DNA of 64,000 nt from Actinobaculum suis (GTDB lineage Bacteria > Actinomycetota > Actinomycetes > Actinomycetales > Actinomycetaceae). The position numbers and the translations under genes are program-made. Below, in pieces: positions 17,339 through 24,911 of this stretch (its first letter is position 1; every line of letters begins with the position of its first letter). The notes under the pieces were generated by a model that did no database searches, had not been told where the DNA came from, and saw only the letters and a program-made list of their open reading frames with translations. The stretch spans positions 62,001-126,000 of the forward strand of contig NZ_FNAU01000004.1 of the NCBI RefSeq assembly GCF_900102025.1, read 5' to 3'.

Positions 17339-18730
17339 ATGGCCTATAAGACCACGAATCCTTATACAGAAGAAGTGGAAAAAGAATTTGACACCTTCAC
17401 GGACGATCAGGTGCGTGAAGCTATTGGGAAGGCCGATGCTGCTTTCCAGGAGTGGAAGGAAACTTCTTACGCGCAGCGGCGTGAAGTACTCCAACGGGCG
17501 GCCGATATCCTCAAGGCCGAAAAAGAAGATTATGCCAAGGTAATAACCACCGAAATGGGGAAGACCCTGGCCGAGGCCAAGGCAGAAGTGGATATCTGCA
17601 TCGGCATGTTTGAGGACTATGTGAAGAACGGGGAGAAATATCTGGCTCCCCGCGTACTGGAATCCACGAAGTACGGGGAAGGTAGCGCCACCCTGTACTA
17701 CGAACCGCAGGGCGTAATTTACATGGTCGAACCCTGGAACTTCCCGTACTACCAGCTGGCCCGGGTGGCGGCCCCGCAGCTCATGGCCGGCAATACGCTG
17801 CTCTACAAGCACGCTTCGAACGTGCCGCAGTGCGCTCTCAAGTTCGAAGGTTTGATGCGGGAAGCTGGCCTGCCCGAAGGTGGCTTCATCAACGTCTTCG
17901 CTTCACACGGCCAATCGGATCTAATCTTGGCTGATCCGCGGGTGCGCGGAGTGGCCCTCACCGGTTCCGAAGTGGCGGGCTCCGCGGTTGCGGCCACGGC
18001 AGGCAAGTATCTGAAGAAGTCCACGATGGAACTGGGCGGCACTGATGCCTTCATCGTGCTCGAAGATGCCGATATTGATAAGACGGTTGCCTGGGCGGTG
18101 ACCGGCCGGCACTGGAATGCTGGGCAGGTGTGCTGCTCTTCTAAGCGCATGATCGTGGTAGACGCCGTTTATGACGAGTTCCTGGAAAAGTACCGGGCCG
18201 GGGTGAAGCAGCTCGTGGCCGGTGATCCGATGGACCCGAACACGCAGCTGGCTCCGCTTTCTTCCGCGCAGGCCGTAAAGGACCTGCAAGAACAGCTTGA
18301 TAAGGCGGTGGCCGAAGGAGCTAAGGCCGAAGAAGCTGGGATTGAACTGCCCGAGAATGGCTTCTTCTTCCAGCCCACTATTTTGACGGATATCCCGGAG
18401 GATGCCGAAGCTCGCTACGTTGAGTTCTTCGGCCCGGTATCGCAAATCTACCGGGTAAAGGATGAAGAAGAAGCGATCCGCTTGGCCAATGACTCCCCCT
18501 ATGGCCTGGGAGGTTCGGTATTCACCGAAGATATCGAACGGGGCAAGCGAGTAGCTCGCAAGCTCGATACCGGCATGGTTTACCTGAACCATCCGACGGC
18601 GGTAGCCGCCGATATTCCCTTCGGCGGGGTAAAGCGTTCCGGCTATGGCCACGAACTGATTGACCTAGGCATTCACGAATTCGTGAATATCAAGGTGGTT
18701 GTAGATTCGCCGATCGATAGCGATTTCTAA
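17339..18730 (+). CDS. gabD: NAD(P)-dependent aldehyde dehydrogenase, succinate-semialdehyde type
   Basis: A 463-residue aldehyde dehydrogenase. Visible features are EPWNFPYYQLARVAAPQLMA (cofactor/Asn region), ALTGSEVAG (nucleotide-binding turn), MELGGTDAF (general-base Glu) and NAGQVCCSSKR (catalytic Cys). These match class-10-like succinate-semialdehyde dehydrogenases, which oxidise succinate semialdehyde to succinate in GABA use. I chose ATG 17339 over the in-frame GTG at 17330 because AAGGGAG sits 8 bases before the ATG. An amino-acid permease lies about 1 kb further on, on the other strand. The exact substrate is assigned by resemblance only. Confidence 0.85.
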   Translation: MAYKTTNPYTEEVEKEFDTFTDDQVREAIGKADAAFQEWKETSYAQRREVLQRAADILKAEKEDYAKVITTEMGKTLAEAKAEVDICIGMFEDYVKNGEKYLAPRVLESTKYGEGSATLYYEPQGVIYMVEPWNFPYYQLARVAAPQLMAGNTLLYKHASNVPQCALKFEGLMREAGLPEGGFINVFASHGQSDLILADPRVRGVALTGSEVAGSAVAATAGKYLKKSTMELGGTDAFIVLEDADIDKTVAWAVTGRHWNAGQVCCSSKRMIVVDAVYDEFLEKYRAGVKQLVAGDPMDPNTQLAPLSSAQAVKDLQEQLDKAVAEGAKAEEAGIELPENGFFFQPTILTDIPEDAEARYVEFFGPVSQIYRVKDEEEAIRLANDSPYGLGGSVFTEDIERGKRVARKLDTGMVYLNHPTAVAADIPFGGVKRSGYGHELIDLGIHEFVNIKVVVDSPIDSDF

Positions 18731-18787
18731 GCCCAATCGCCCCGCGCGCGGCGCCGGGCGCGGGAAATAGAAAAACATAGTAGTACC

Positions 18788-18815
18788 GGGCCGGTACCAG
18801 AAATGGTGCCGGCCC
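18788..18815 (+). terminator. Stem-loop after the dehydrogenase gene
   Basis: GGGCCGGTACC (18788-18798) pairs with GGTGCCGGCCC (18805-18815) with one mismatch and a 6-nt loop, 58 bp after the stop. The U-tract is poor. Beyond it lie short GTTCGTTGC-type direct repeats (about 18838-18865). Confidence 0.6.
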
Positions 18816-18906
18816 AGTGCTTTGCCTGGTTCCGGCTCGTTGCAGCCGTTCGTTGCGGCCGTTCGTTGCAGCGCGCTGGTAAACCGGGCAAGTACGGTAG
18901 TGGTTT

Positions 18907-18947
18907 TTACGCGAGGGCGCAGATTTTAGGCGATGGCGCAGGTTTTA
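18907..18947 (-). repeat. Three 19-bp units each ending in TAA after the exonuclease gene
   Basis: On the minus strand TAA occurs at 18945-18947 (the gene stop), 18926-18928 and 18907-18909, exactly 19 bp apart. Each stop follows a copy of CTGCGCCNTCGC, the last codons of the gene. Since 19 leaves remainder 1 on division by 3, the three stops fall in three different frames. Confidence 0.85.
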
Positions 18948-19535
18948 GGCGACGGCGCAGGTAATGGCCCCGCTTTGCGCCGTCGAAACATTGACGCGTT
19001 TGGCAAGCTCTAGCAGTGCTTCCGAACTTGTGGCTTCGGCCAGGAAATGGCGGAGTAGGGAAGCGGTGGCGCGGGCATTTTTGAGTGTGGAGTGGGCGCT
19101 GGGAAAACCGATGCTGAGCGCTTTGCAGCAATCGGAAAGATTATTTGTGCGCTGCCCGAAAGGATACCGGTGGGCTAGGGCGAGCGTATCGATTACCTGG
19201 ATATCTTGGTTGATACCCAGGCCGGCCCGGCCGAACTCAGCGGCGAGGAAGGAAAGATCGAATTGTGCGTTATGCGCAACGATAATGCGCGAGCAAATAG
19301 TTTCTAGCAACCAGGGGGCCAGGGCCGAAAAAGAAGGCGCCCCGGCCACATCTTCCGGTGCAATACCATGCGTGACGGCCTGGCCAAGCGGACGGTGGGG
19401 ATCGAACATCGAGTGAAAACAGCTCACTTCGGTAGCGTGCTCATCGAGGAGCACTAATCCCACTTCGACTATCCGGTCCGCACGTTGGGGAGCAAACCCG
19501 GTTGTCTCAACATCTATTACCGCAAAACCACGCAT
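18945..19535 (-). CDS. DnaQ-like DEDDh 3'-5' exonuclease-fold protein with a substituted last catalytic residue
   Basis: The exonuclease fold is clear: ExoI VIDVETTGF (two acidic residues), ExoII IIVAHNAQFDLSFL (third acidic residue), ExoIII AHSTLKNARATASLL. In active DEDDh enzymes the histidine is followed four residues later by Asp (HxxxxD); here that position is Asn, encoded by AAT near 19079. The protein may be inactive, weakly active, or a nucleic-acid-binding protein. I prefer the ATG at 19533-19535 (MRGFAVIDVETTGF). A TTG at 19563-19565 would add ten residues, but neither start has a clear ribosome-binding site. Relatives include the DNA polymerase III epsilon subunit and stand-alone exonucleases. 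Confidence 0.8.
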   Translation of the reverse strand: MRGFAVIDVETTGFAPQRADRIVEVGLVLLDEHATEVSCFHSMFDPHRPLGQAVTHGIAPEDVAGAPSFSALAPWLLETICSRIIVAHNAQFDLSFLAAEFGRAGLGINQDIQVIDTLALAHRYPFGQRTNNLSDCCKALSIGFPSAHSTLKNARATASLLRHFLAEATSSEALLELAKRVNVSTAQSGAITCAVA

Positions 19536-19607
19536 AGTGGAATTATCTACGGAGAGATCGTTCAAAAAGTGGGATTGTGACTAGGAAGCGCTGTGAATCC
19601 CCGCTCA

Positions 19608-19649
19608 TGTCAGACAACTGACAAATTTAAAGGTGCACAAAGTTAAATT
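19608..19649. promoter_or_regulatory. Two adjacent dyad symmetries upstream of the exonuclease-like gene
   Basis: TGTCAGACAACTGACA (19608-19623) is a perfect 6-bp dyad with a 4-bp centre. Immediately next to it, AATTTAA (19624-19630) and TTAAATT (19643-19649) form a second perfect dyad around GGTGCAC. They lie in the AT-rich gap between the permease stop and the exonuclease start, where an operator overlapping a promoter would be expected. Confidence 0.45.
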
Positions 19650-19693
19650 GCTGTTCACGATAGTTCGAAAATATGCATCTTTAATGCAGCACC

Positions 19694-21091
19694 TCAGTGC
19701 AACCGGTGATCTGCGCCCGCGGATCGGGGTAAACGGATTTTAATTTCATAGGCGATAAATAGTATTAGTAGCCATAAAGGTCCGATAAATGCAGCGATGC
19801 GATATTGCGGTAGGTAAACCATTAGCCCTGCACAAAGGGCGAGCATAATGAGCACAAAAACGCTGCTCACGCGGCCTCCCGGCAAGGGGAAGCGCAATTT
19901 AGCAACGCCCTCCGGGCCAATTTTCGAGCGGAATTTCCATTCGGTAATAATCACCATGGCCCAATTAATTAGTGCCGCAATGAGGGCAATGGAAAGTAAA
20001 TAGGTGAAGGCAAAGTCTGGGAAAAGGAAGACTACGAATACCGCGATCACGGTAATGGCCGAGCTTACGAGCACTCCCACATACGGGGTGCCGCGGGAGG
20101 ACAATTTGAGTAGCACGCGTGGCGCATTGCCTTGTTCGGCGAGGGCATAGAGCATCCGGCCGTTGGAGTACAGCCCGGAATTGTAGACGGAAAGCGCGGC
20201 GGTGAGTACCACGAAATTAAGGATATGGGCCGCGAATTTCACGCCGACGGAATCGAAAATCTGCACGAAGGGGCTCGTTTCGCCGTCGATCTGGTCCCAC
20301 GGCACCACGGCCATAATGATTGTCAAAGACCCTACGTAGAACAGTAAGATCCGCCAAATCACCGCGTTGATTGCCCGCGGAATTGAGCGCTGTGGATTAT
20401 GTGCTTCCCCGGCCGTAATTCCAATTAGTTCGATCCCGCCAAAGCTGAACATAACCACCGCGAAAGCAGCGGCTGCGCCACCGAGCCCGTTCGGGAAGAA
20501 ACCGCCGTGGTCTACCAGGTGGGCGAAGGAAGGAGCCTCCCCGGTCGGGCCGGTAACACCCAGGAAAATAACGACGAGACCGAGCCCGATCATGCCAATA
20601 ATTGCCACCACTTTGATTAGGGCGAACCAGAATTCGAACTCCCCGAAAATTCGCACGCCCGCCAGGTTTATTACGGTGATCACCAGCAGGCAGAAAACGG
20701 CGGTAAGCCAGCGTGGCACCTGCGGGAACCAATATTCGACGTACAAGCCCACCACGGAAAGTTCCGCCATGGCCACAAAAATATAGTTGAACCAGTAGTT
20801 CCACCCGGAAATGAAACCGGCCCGCGGGCTCCAATGCTGGTAGGCATAGTGGCTGAAAGCCCCGCTCACCGGTTCTTCCACGCTCATTTCTCCCAGCGCG
20901 CGCATAACCAGATATATAACGAATCCGCCCACCAAATAGGTAAGAAGAATGGCTGGCCCGGCCAGGGAAATCGATTCATGAGAGCCGTAGAACAGGCCGG
21001 TGCCGATAGCCCCTCCCAGGGCGATCATCTGAATATGCCGGTTTTGTAGGTCACGGCGCAGATGCGCGGAAGTTTCATTGCGAGCAGTCAC
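19694..21091 (-). CDS. Amino-acid permease, APC superfamily (AroP/GabP/ProY type)
   Basis: A 465-residue protein with about 12 membrane segments. It begins with the AAT-family signature LQNRHIQMIALGGAIGTGLF; GALGEMS-like (RALGEMSVEEP) and FSGWNYWFNY-type motifs follow, and SFGGIELIGITAGEAHNP lies mid-protein, all typical of amino acid:H+ symporters. It would import an amino acid. The nearby succinate-semialdehyde dehydrogenase makes GABA or a related compound one candidate, which is inference only. The start is GTG at 21089-21091. Confidence 0.88.
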   Translation of the reverse strand: MTARNETSAHLRRDLQNRHIQMIALGGAIGTGLFYGSHESISLAGPAILLTYLVGGFVIYLVMRALGEMSVEEPVSGAFSHYAYQHWSPRAGFISGWNYWFNYIFVAMAELSVVGLYVEYWFPQVPRWLTAVFCLLVITVINLAGVRIFGEFEFWFALIKVVAIIGMIGLGLVVIFLGVTGPTGEAPSFAHLVDHGGFFPNGLGGAAAAFAVVMFSFGGIELIGITAGEAHNPQRSIPRAINAVIWRILLFYVGSLTIIMAVVPWDQIDGETSPFVQIFDSVGVKFAAHILNFVVLTAALSVYNSGLYSNGRMLYALAEQGNAPRVLLKLSSRGTPYVGVLVSSAITVIAVFVVFLFPDFAFTYLLSIALIAALINWAMVIITEWKFRSKIGPEGVAKLRFPLPGGRVSSVFVLIMLALCAGLMVYLPQYRIAAFIGPLWLLILFIAYEIKIRLPRSAGADHRLH

Positions 21092-21152
21092 CGGGCCATT
21101 CTAGGGCTTAGTTGGATTGCATGTGGGGTTTGTACCATTTGGTGCAACGCGG

Positions 21153-21312
21153 AGGGAGACTGCACGGTGCAGAAACTGCGCCGTGAAGAAAATGCCCAGC
21201 GAAGAAAATGCCCAGCGAAGAAAATGCCCAGCGAAGAAACTGCACGGCAAAGAAACTGCACGGCGAAGAAACTGCACGGCAAAGAAACTGCACGGCAAAG
21301 AACCACGCGGGG
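21153..21312. repeat. Ten degenerate 16-bp tandem repeats between the permease and MetE-like genes
   Basis: Units of 16 bp run from 21153 to 21312. Three are GAAGAAAATGCCCAGC, four are [GA]AAGAAACTGCACGGC, and the flanking ones are more diverged. The array sits in the 487-bp gap between divergent genes and is not coding, since 16 bp is not a codon multiple. It contains no regular stop codons, unlike the 3'-end arrays. The remainder of the gap is the MetE-like promoter region. Confidence 0.85.
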
Positions 21313-21484
21313 AAGTAACATGCCGGGCGAGTTTCCGGGCGCCGCGCCCGTTTCTTGAGATGGCGCGCCCAATCTGGTTACTTCCACTAATGTGTACTTA
21401 CGCCGTACGGGTACAAATATCCCGGTAGCGGCACGAAAGTAGCTTCGTGGCAAACAATAAAACCGCACCGCGGAGGGTGGCACG

Positions 21485-21528
21485 CGAAGTGAAAATCGGC
21501 AGTAACCGAAGTGAAACTCGGTAGTACA
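21485..21528. promoter_or_regulatory. 22-bp direct repeat upstream of the MetE-like gene
   Basis: CGAAGTGAAAATCGGCAGTA (from 21485) and CGAAGTGAAACTCGGTAGTA (from 21507) are directly repeated exactly 22 bp apart, about two helical turns, and end 50 bp before the start codon. The spacing and position suit a regulator binding site, although they could also be another slippage product. Confidence 0.4.
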
Positions 21529-21578
21529 TAAACCGATTGTTTCGAGTTTAGAAAGTAAAAACAGCGAAAGGAAAGCGA

Positions 21579-22778
21579 ATGAGTCGGATCCTGACTACGC
21601 ACGTGGGTTCCCTACCCCGCCCGGATTCCCTCCGGGAGGCCAACGCGAAGATGGCTGCCGGCGAGATGTCGCGCGAAGATTTCCAGGCCCAACTGGACGC
21701 CGCGGTGGCCGACGTCGTAAAGAAGCAGCATGATATTGGCATCGATATCCTCAACGACGGCGAATACGGGCACATGATGAAGGACTTCCAGGACTACGGT
21801 TCTTGGTGGACGTATTCTTTCACCCGGATGAGCGGGTTGGAGTACACCGATGAAGGTTTACATGAGGGGCAGACCACGGGCGGGGGAGCAGTAGAGCTCA
21901 CTACCTTTAATAACCGGCGGGATTGGGTGCGTTTCAAGGACGCCTACACGAATCCAGAATCCGGTATTTACCAGGCGCAGGGCAAGGAAGCGCAGATGCC
22001 TACGATTACCGGGCCGGTGAAATATACCGGGCATGATGATGTGAAGCGCGATGTGGAATTTACTTTGCAGGCGCTCCGGGCAAATGGGCTTTCCGCTGCT
22101 GACGGTTTTATTGCGGCACTTTCTCCCGGTTCGGCCGCGCGGATTTCCAACACCTACTACAAGACGGAAAATGACATTCTCTTCGCCATGGCGGATGCCC
22201 TGCACGAAGAGTACAAGATCATTACCGACGCCGGCCTTACCGTACAGATTGATGATCCTTCCCTCGCGGAAGGTTGGGATCAAATCAATCCGGAACCGCC
22301 GGTGGAGGACTACCGCAAATGGGTAGAAGTGCGGATTGAAGCTATTAATGCGGCCCTGGAAGGAATTAATCCGGAACAGGTGCGTTTGCACGTGTGCTGG
22401 GGATCTTGGCACGGCCCGCACACCACCGATATTCCGTTTATTGACATTGTGGATAAGGTGCTCAAGGTGAATGCACGCGGCATTTCCTTCGAAGCAGCGA
22501 ATGTGCGCCACGCCCACGAATGGAAGATCTGGCGGGAAGTGGAATTGCCGGAAGATAAGGTACTTATTCCCGGCATGGTTTCGCACTCCACCAACGTGGT
22601 GGAACATCCGGAACTGGTAGCCGACCGCATCCAAAACTTCACGGATATTGTGGGCCCGGACCGGGTTATCGCCTCCACCGACTGCGGTCTTGGCGGGCGT
22701 ATCTTCCCCTCGATCGCGTGGGCAAAGCTCGAAGCGTTGACGGAAGGTGCCCAGATCGCTTCCAAACGTCTGCGCTAA
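21579..22778 (+). CDS. Cobalamin-independent methionine synthase II family protein (MetE C-terminal-like methyltransferase)
   Basis: A 399-residue single-domain TIM-barrel protein of the MetE-C/epoxyalkane:CoM transferase family. The start TTHVGSLPRP is diagnostic. HVCWGSWHGPH carries candidate zinc ligands (His, Cys) and the C-terminal IASTDCGLGG gives the second Cys region. Full MetE proteins are about 750 residues with an N-terminal half that binds folate; this has only the catalytic half. It probably transfers a methyl group to a thiol, from an unknown donor. The ATG has AAAGGA at good spacing. The transsulfuration-like enzyme at 58 kb could be a metabolic partner. Confidence 0.82.
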   Translation: MSRILTTHVGSLPRPDSLREANAKMAAGEMSREDFQAQLDAAVADVVKKQHDIGIDILNDGEYGHMMKDFQDYGSWWTYSFTRMSGLEYTDEGLHEGQTTGGGAVELTTFNNRRDWVRFKDAYTNPESGIYQAQGKEAQMPTITGPVKYTGHDDVKRDVEFTLQALRANGLSAADGFIAALSPGSAARISNTYYKTENDILFAMADALHEEYKIITDAGLTVQIDDPSLAEGWDQINPEPPVEDYRKWVEVRIEAINAALEGINPEQVRLHVCWGSWHGPHTTDIPFIDIVDKVLKVNARGISFEAANVRHAHEWKIWREVELPEDKVLIPGMVSHSTNVVEHPELVADRIQNFTDIVGPDRVIASTDCGLGGRIFPSIAWAKLEALTEGAQIASKRLR

Positions 22779-22869
22779 GCACCGCTAAAAGCGCTAAGCC
22801 GCTAAAGATCTAAGCCGCGCTAAAAGCACTAAGCACCGCGAAAGGCGCTTAACACCGCGAAAGCGCTAG
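22776..22869 (+). repeat. Degenerate short repeats with nine stop codons after the MetE-like gene
   Basis: The last codons of the gene (CGC TAA) recur as GCNCTAAG/ACCGCTAAA units. Stops begin at 22776 (gene stop), 22786, 22796, 22803, 22811, 22821, 22830, 22850 and 22867. Spacing is 7-10 bp at first and then wider. All are TAA except the last, TAG. Confidence 0.75.
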
Positions 22870-22921
22870 CTCTTACCAAAAAAACGAGCATAGCGTGCGG
22901 CGCGGCCGGGAAGTATAAATA

Positions 22922-22966
22922 TGCGGCGCGGCTGGGAATAATTCCAGCCGCGCCGCACATTTTTAT
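22922..22966 (+). terminator. Rho-independent terminator after the MetE-like gene
   Basis: A 14-bp perfect stem (22922-22935 with 22944-22957) with an 8-nt AT-rich loop is followed by CATTTTTAT. A partial second copy of the left arm (GTGCGGCGCGGC) lies about 30 bp upstream and could form an alternative pairing. Confidence 0.85.
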
Positions 22967-23005
22967 CTTATTTCCCGCGTTTTTTGTTTTGGTTTCCCGC
23001 TGGTT

Positions 23006-23091
23006 TTAGTTTTCCTCTGCGGTTTAGTTCCCCGCGGGCCCCTGGCGCACCGGGTTTTAGCTCCCGCGGGTCCTAGTGCCCCGCGGTTTTA
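23006..23091 (-). repeat. Degenerate repeats with five stop codons after the HtrA gene
   Basis: On the minus strand stops occur at 23089-23091 (TAA, gene stop), 23073-23075 (TAG), 23057-23059 (TAA), 23024-23026 (TAA) and 23006-23008 (TAA). The shared unit is roughly CCGCGGGNAC, stop, AACC. Spacing is 16, 16, 33 (two units) and 18 bp. Confidence 0.75.
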
Positions 23092-24747
23092 GTTCACCGG
23101 GGATTCGGTGAGCGTGACCTGTACGGTTTCTTGCTTATTCGTATTGCCCCGGATGAGGGAAACCTCGATCGTATCTCCCACCTTCTTGCCGCGAATATAC
23201 TTGGCAACATCCGAAGCATTGGTGAGCTGCTTGCCGTCAACCGCGGTAATCACATCGCCGCGTTCAATACCGGCAGCTTCGGCGCCCGAACCGGCCGTTA
23301 CCGACTGTACTGCCGCCCCGTTTTGCGTTCCCACAATGGTCACGCCTAGGGCCGCATTCCGGCCGATCTGCACGGTGCCAGATTCATCGCCCGCGCGGAT
23401 CTGCTCCACCACCTTCGTAACGTCCCCGATTGGAATCGCCCAACCGAAAGCCGTTTCGGAAGTCTTCCCCAGATTGCCGGCAGTATTCATGCCGACGATT
23501 TCGCCGTCGGAATTGAAAAGCGGCCCACCCGAGTAGCCGGGCACAATATCAGCAGAAGTACGAATCATGCCGGTGAGCTGTTCGTTCGTACCGCCACCTT
23601 CATCTTGTACTTCCACGTTTTCGTCGATGCCGGTTACCTTGCCGGCCAGCGCCGTTAAGTAGCCTTGCCCGTTTCCGTTCCCCACGGCAACGACGTCGTC
23701 TCCCAAACGCACCTGCGAATCGGAAATTTTCACGGTGGGCAGGTCGTGTGCGTCCTGGAGTTGCAGTAGCGCAATATCGCGCTTTTCGTCGTGCCCGATC
23801 ACTTCCGCTTCATAGGTTTTCTGGGTGGTGGGTACCGTTACGCGCACCGAATTTGAACCCATCACCACGTGGTAGTTCGTGAGCACCTGGCCGTCCGCCG
23901 TCAAAATCGAACCGGTACCGGCACCTAGCCCCGCGCTCAAAGTGGTGTTAATGAGTACGACGCCGGGCGTTTCCACCCGCGTGCCCTGATCGATCGGCGT
24001 GCCCCCATTGCGAGTTTCGGGCTCATAGTTAGGCACCGGCATGTACGGATCTACCGGGTTGCCATTGGAAGGGCCCCACTGGTGCCCGTCGATGCCGGAA
24101 TCAGGTAGCTGGTGGCCAGAACCGTCCGAAGGGTTGAGCCAGCCTTGGGAAGAATCTTGGCGTGAGTTACCCAACCCGAAATAGCCGAGCCCGGTGCCGG
24201 CCAGCAAAGCTAACACCATGCCAATCACAATGAGCAGCGCCGTAACGCCCTTCGAAGGTCGTTTCTTTTGCGCCGCCGGTGCACCCATACCCGCATAATC
24301 TGGATAGCCATAACCGTACGGAGTGCCCTGCTGTCCCCAGGTGGAATTCGGGTTTTGCCACTGCGGGCCGCCGCTCCACGGATAAGAACCGCGGTAATCA
24401 GCTCCGGAATTGGTGCTGTGGTAATAGGCACCGGGCTGGCCGTAACCGGAACCTTGGCCATAACCAGAGCCTTGGCCATAACTGGAACCTTGGCCGTAAC
24501 CGGAACCTTGGCCGTAACCTGAACCTTGGCCATAACCGGAACCCTGGCCGTAACCGGAACCGTAGCCTTGCCCATAGCCGCTGCCGTAACCGTAAGTAGA
24601 GCTGTGGCCGTAGCTAGTTCCCGGCTGGGTGCTGCTGGCGTTGGCAGGAGATGAAGCAGAACCGCCAGTGTTGCCGCTACCACCTTCCTGTGGGCGCTGG
24701 TTACCTGAGTTGTTCCAGCCGGCATCGGATGGGTTCGATGTGCTCAT
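23089..24747 (-). CDS. HtrA/DegP-family membrane-anchored serine protease with PDZ domain
   Basis: A disordered N-terminal region contains repeated GYGQGS units (about residues 49-109), then a single membrane helix (VTALLIVIGMVLALLAG, about 165-185). The trypsin-like domain has His in LTNYHVV (about 291), Asp in RDIALLQL (about 321) and Ser in PGYSGGPLF (about 404). One PDZ domain ends the protein. It acts outside the membrane in protein quality control. I take the ATG at 24745-24747, preceded by AAGGAGGAAGGA, rather than the upstream TTG at 24769-24771. The Gly-Tyr repeats resemble those of other actinobacterial HtrA proteins, but here the DNA units are nearly identical. Confidence 0.9.
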   Translation of the reverse strand: MSTSNPSDAGWNNSGNQRPQEGGSGNTGGSASSPANASSTQPGTSYGHSSTYGYGSGYGQGYGSGYGQGSGYGQGSGYGQGSGYGQGSSYGQGSGYGQGSGYGQPGAYYHSTNSGADYRGSYPWSGGPQWQNPNSTWGQQGTPYGYGYPDYAGMGAPAAQKKRPSKGVTALLIVIGMVLALLAGTGLGYFGLGNSRQDSSQGWLNPSDGSGHQLPDSGIDGHQWGPSNGNPVDPYMPVPNYEPETRNGGTPIDQGTRVETPGVVLINTTLSAGLGAGTGSILTADGQVLTNYHVVMGSNSVRVTVPTTQKTYEAEVIGHDEKRDIALLQLQDAHDLPTVKISDSQVRLGDDVVAVGNGNGQGYLTALAGKVTGIDENVEVQDEGGGTNEQLTGMIRTSADIVPGYSGGPLFNSDGEIVGMNTAGNLGKTSETAFGWAIPIGDVTKVVEQIRAGDESGTVQIGRNAALGVTIVGTQNGAAVQSVTAGSGAEAAGIERGDVITAVDGKQLTNASDVAKYIRGKKVGDTIEVSLIRGNTNKQETVQVTLTESPVN

Positions 24748-24911
24748 TCCTTCCTCCTTGCCTTCGGGCAAATTATGCTAATCAACCTGCTAAAACTGCG
24801 CGCGGCGGTATTACGAGCGTAATCGCCGGCGCCAACGAGATACAGTGTTTTCCTCCTAACTGAAAGTTATCTGGAAGGAAACCAGAAATATACAAAGTGA
24901 GATAATAATAT

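Noticed and set aside
21185-21312. CRISPR-like appearance of the 16-bp array
   Set aside because: Units are contiguous with no unique spacers, and no cas genes are present in the window.
22779-22920. Insertion-sequence ends or a mobile element
   Set aside because: No transposase, no terminal inverted repeats or target duplications; the repeats are copies of the adjacent gene end.
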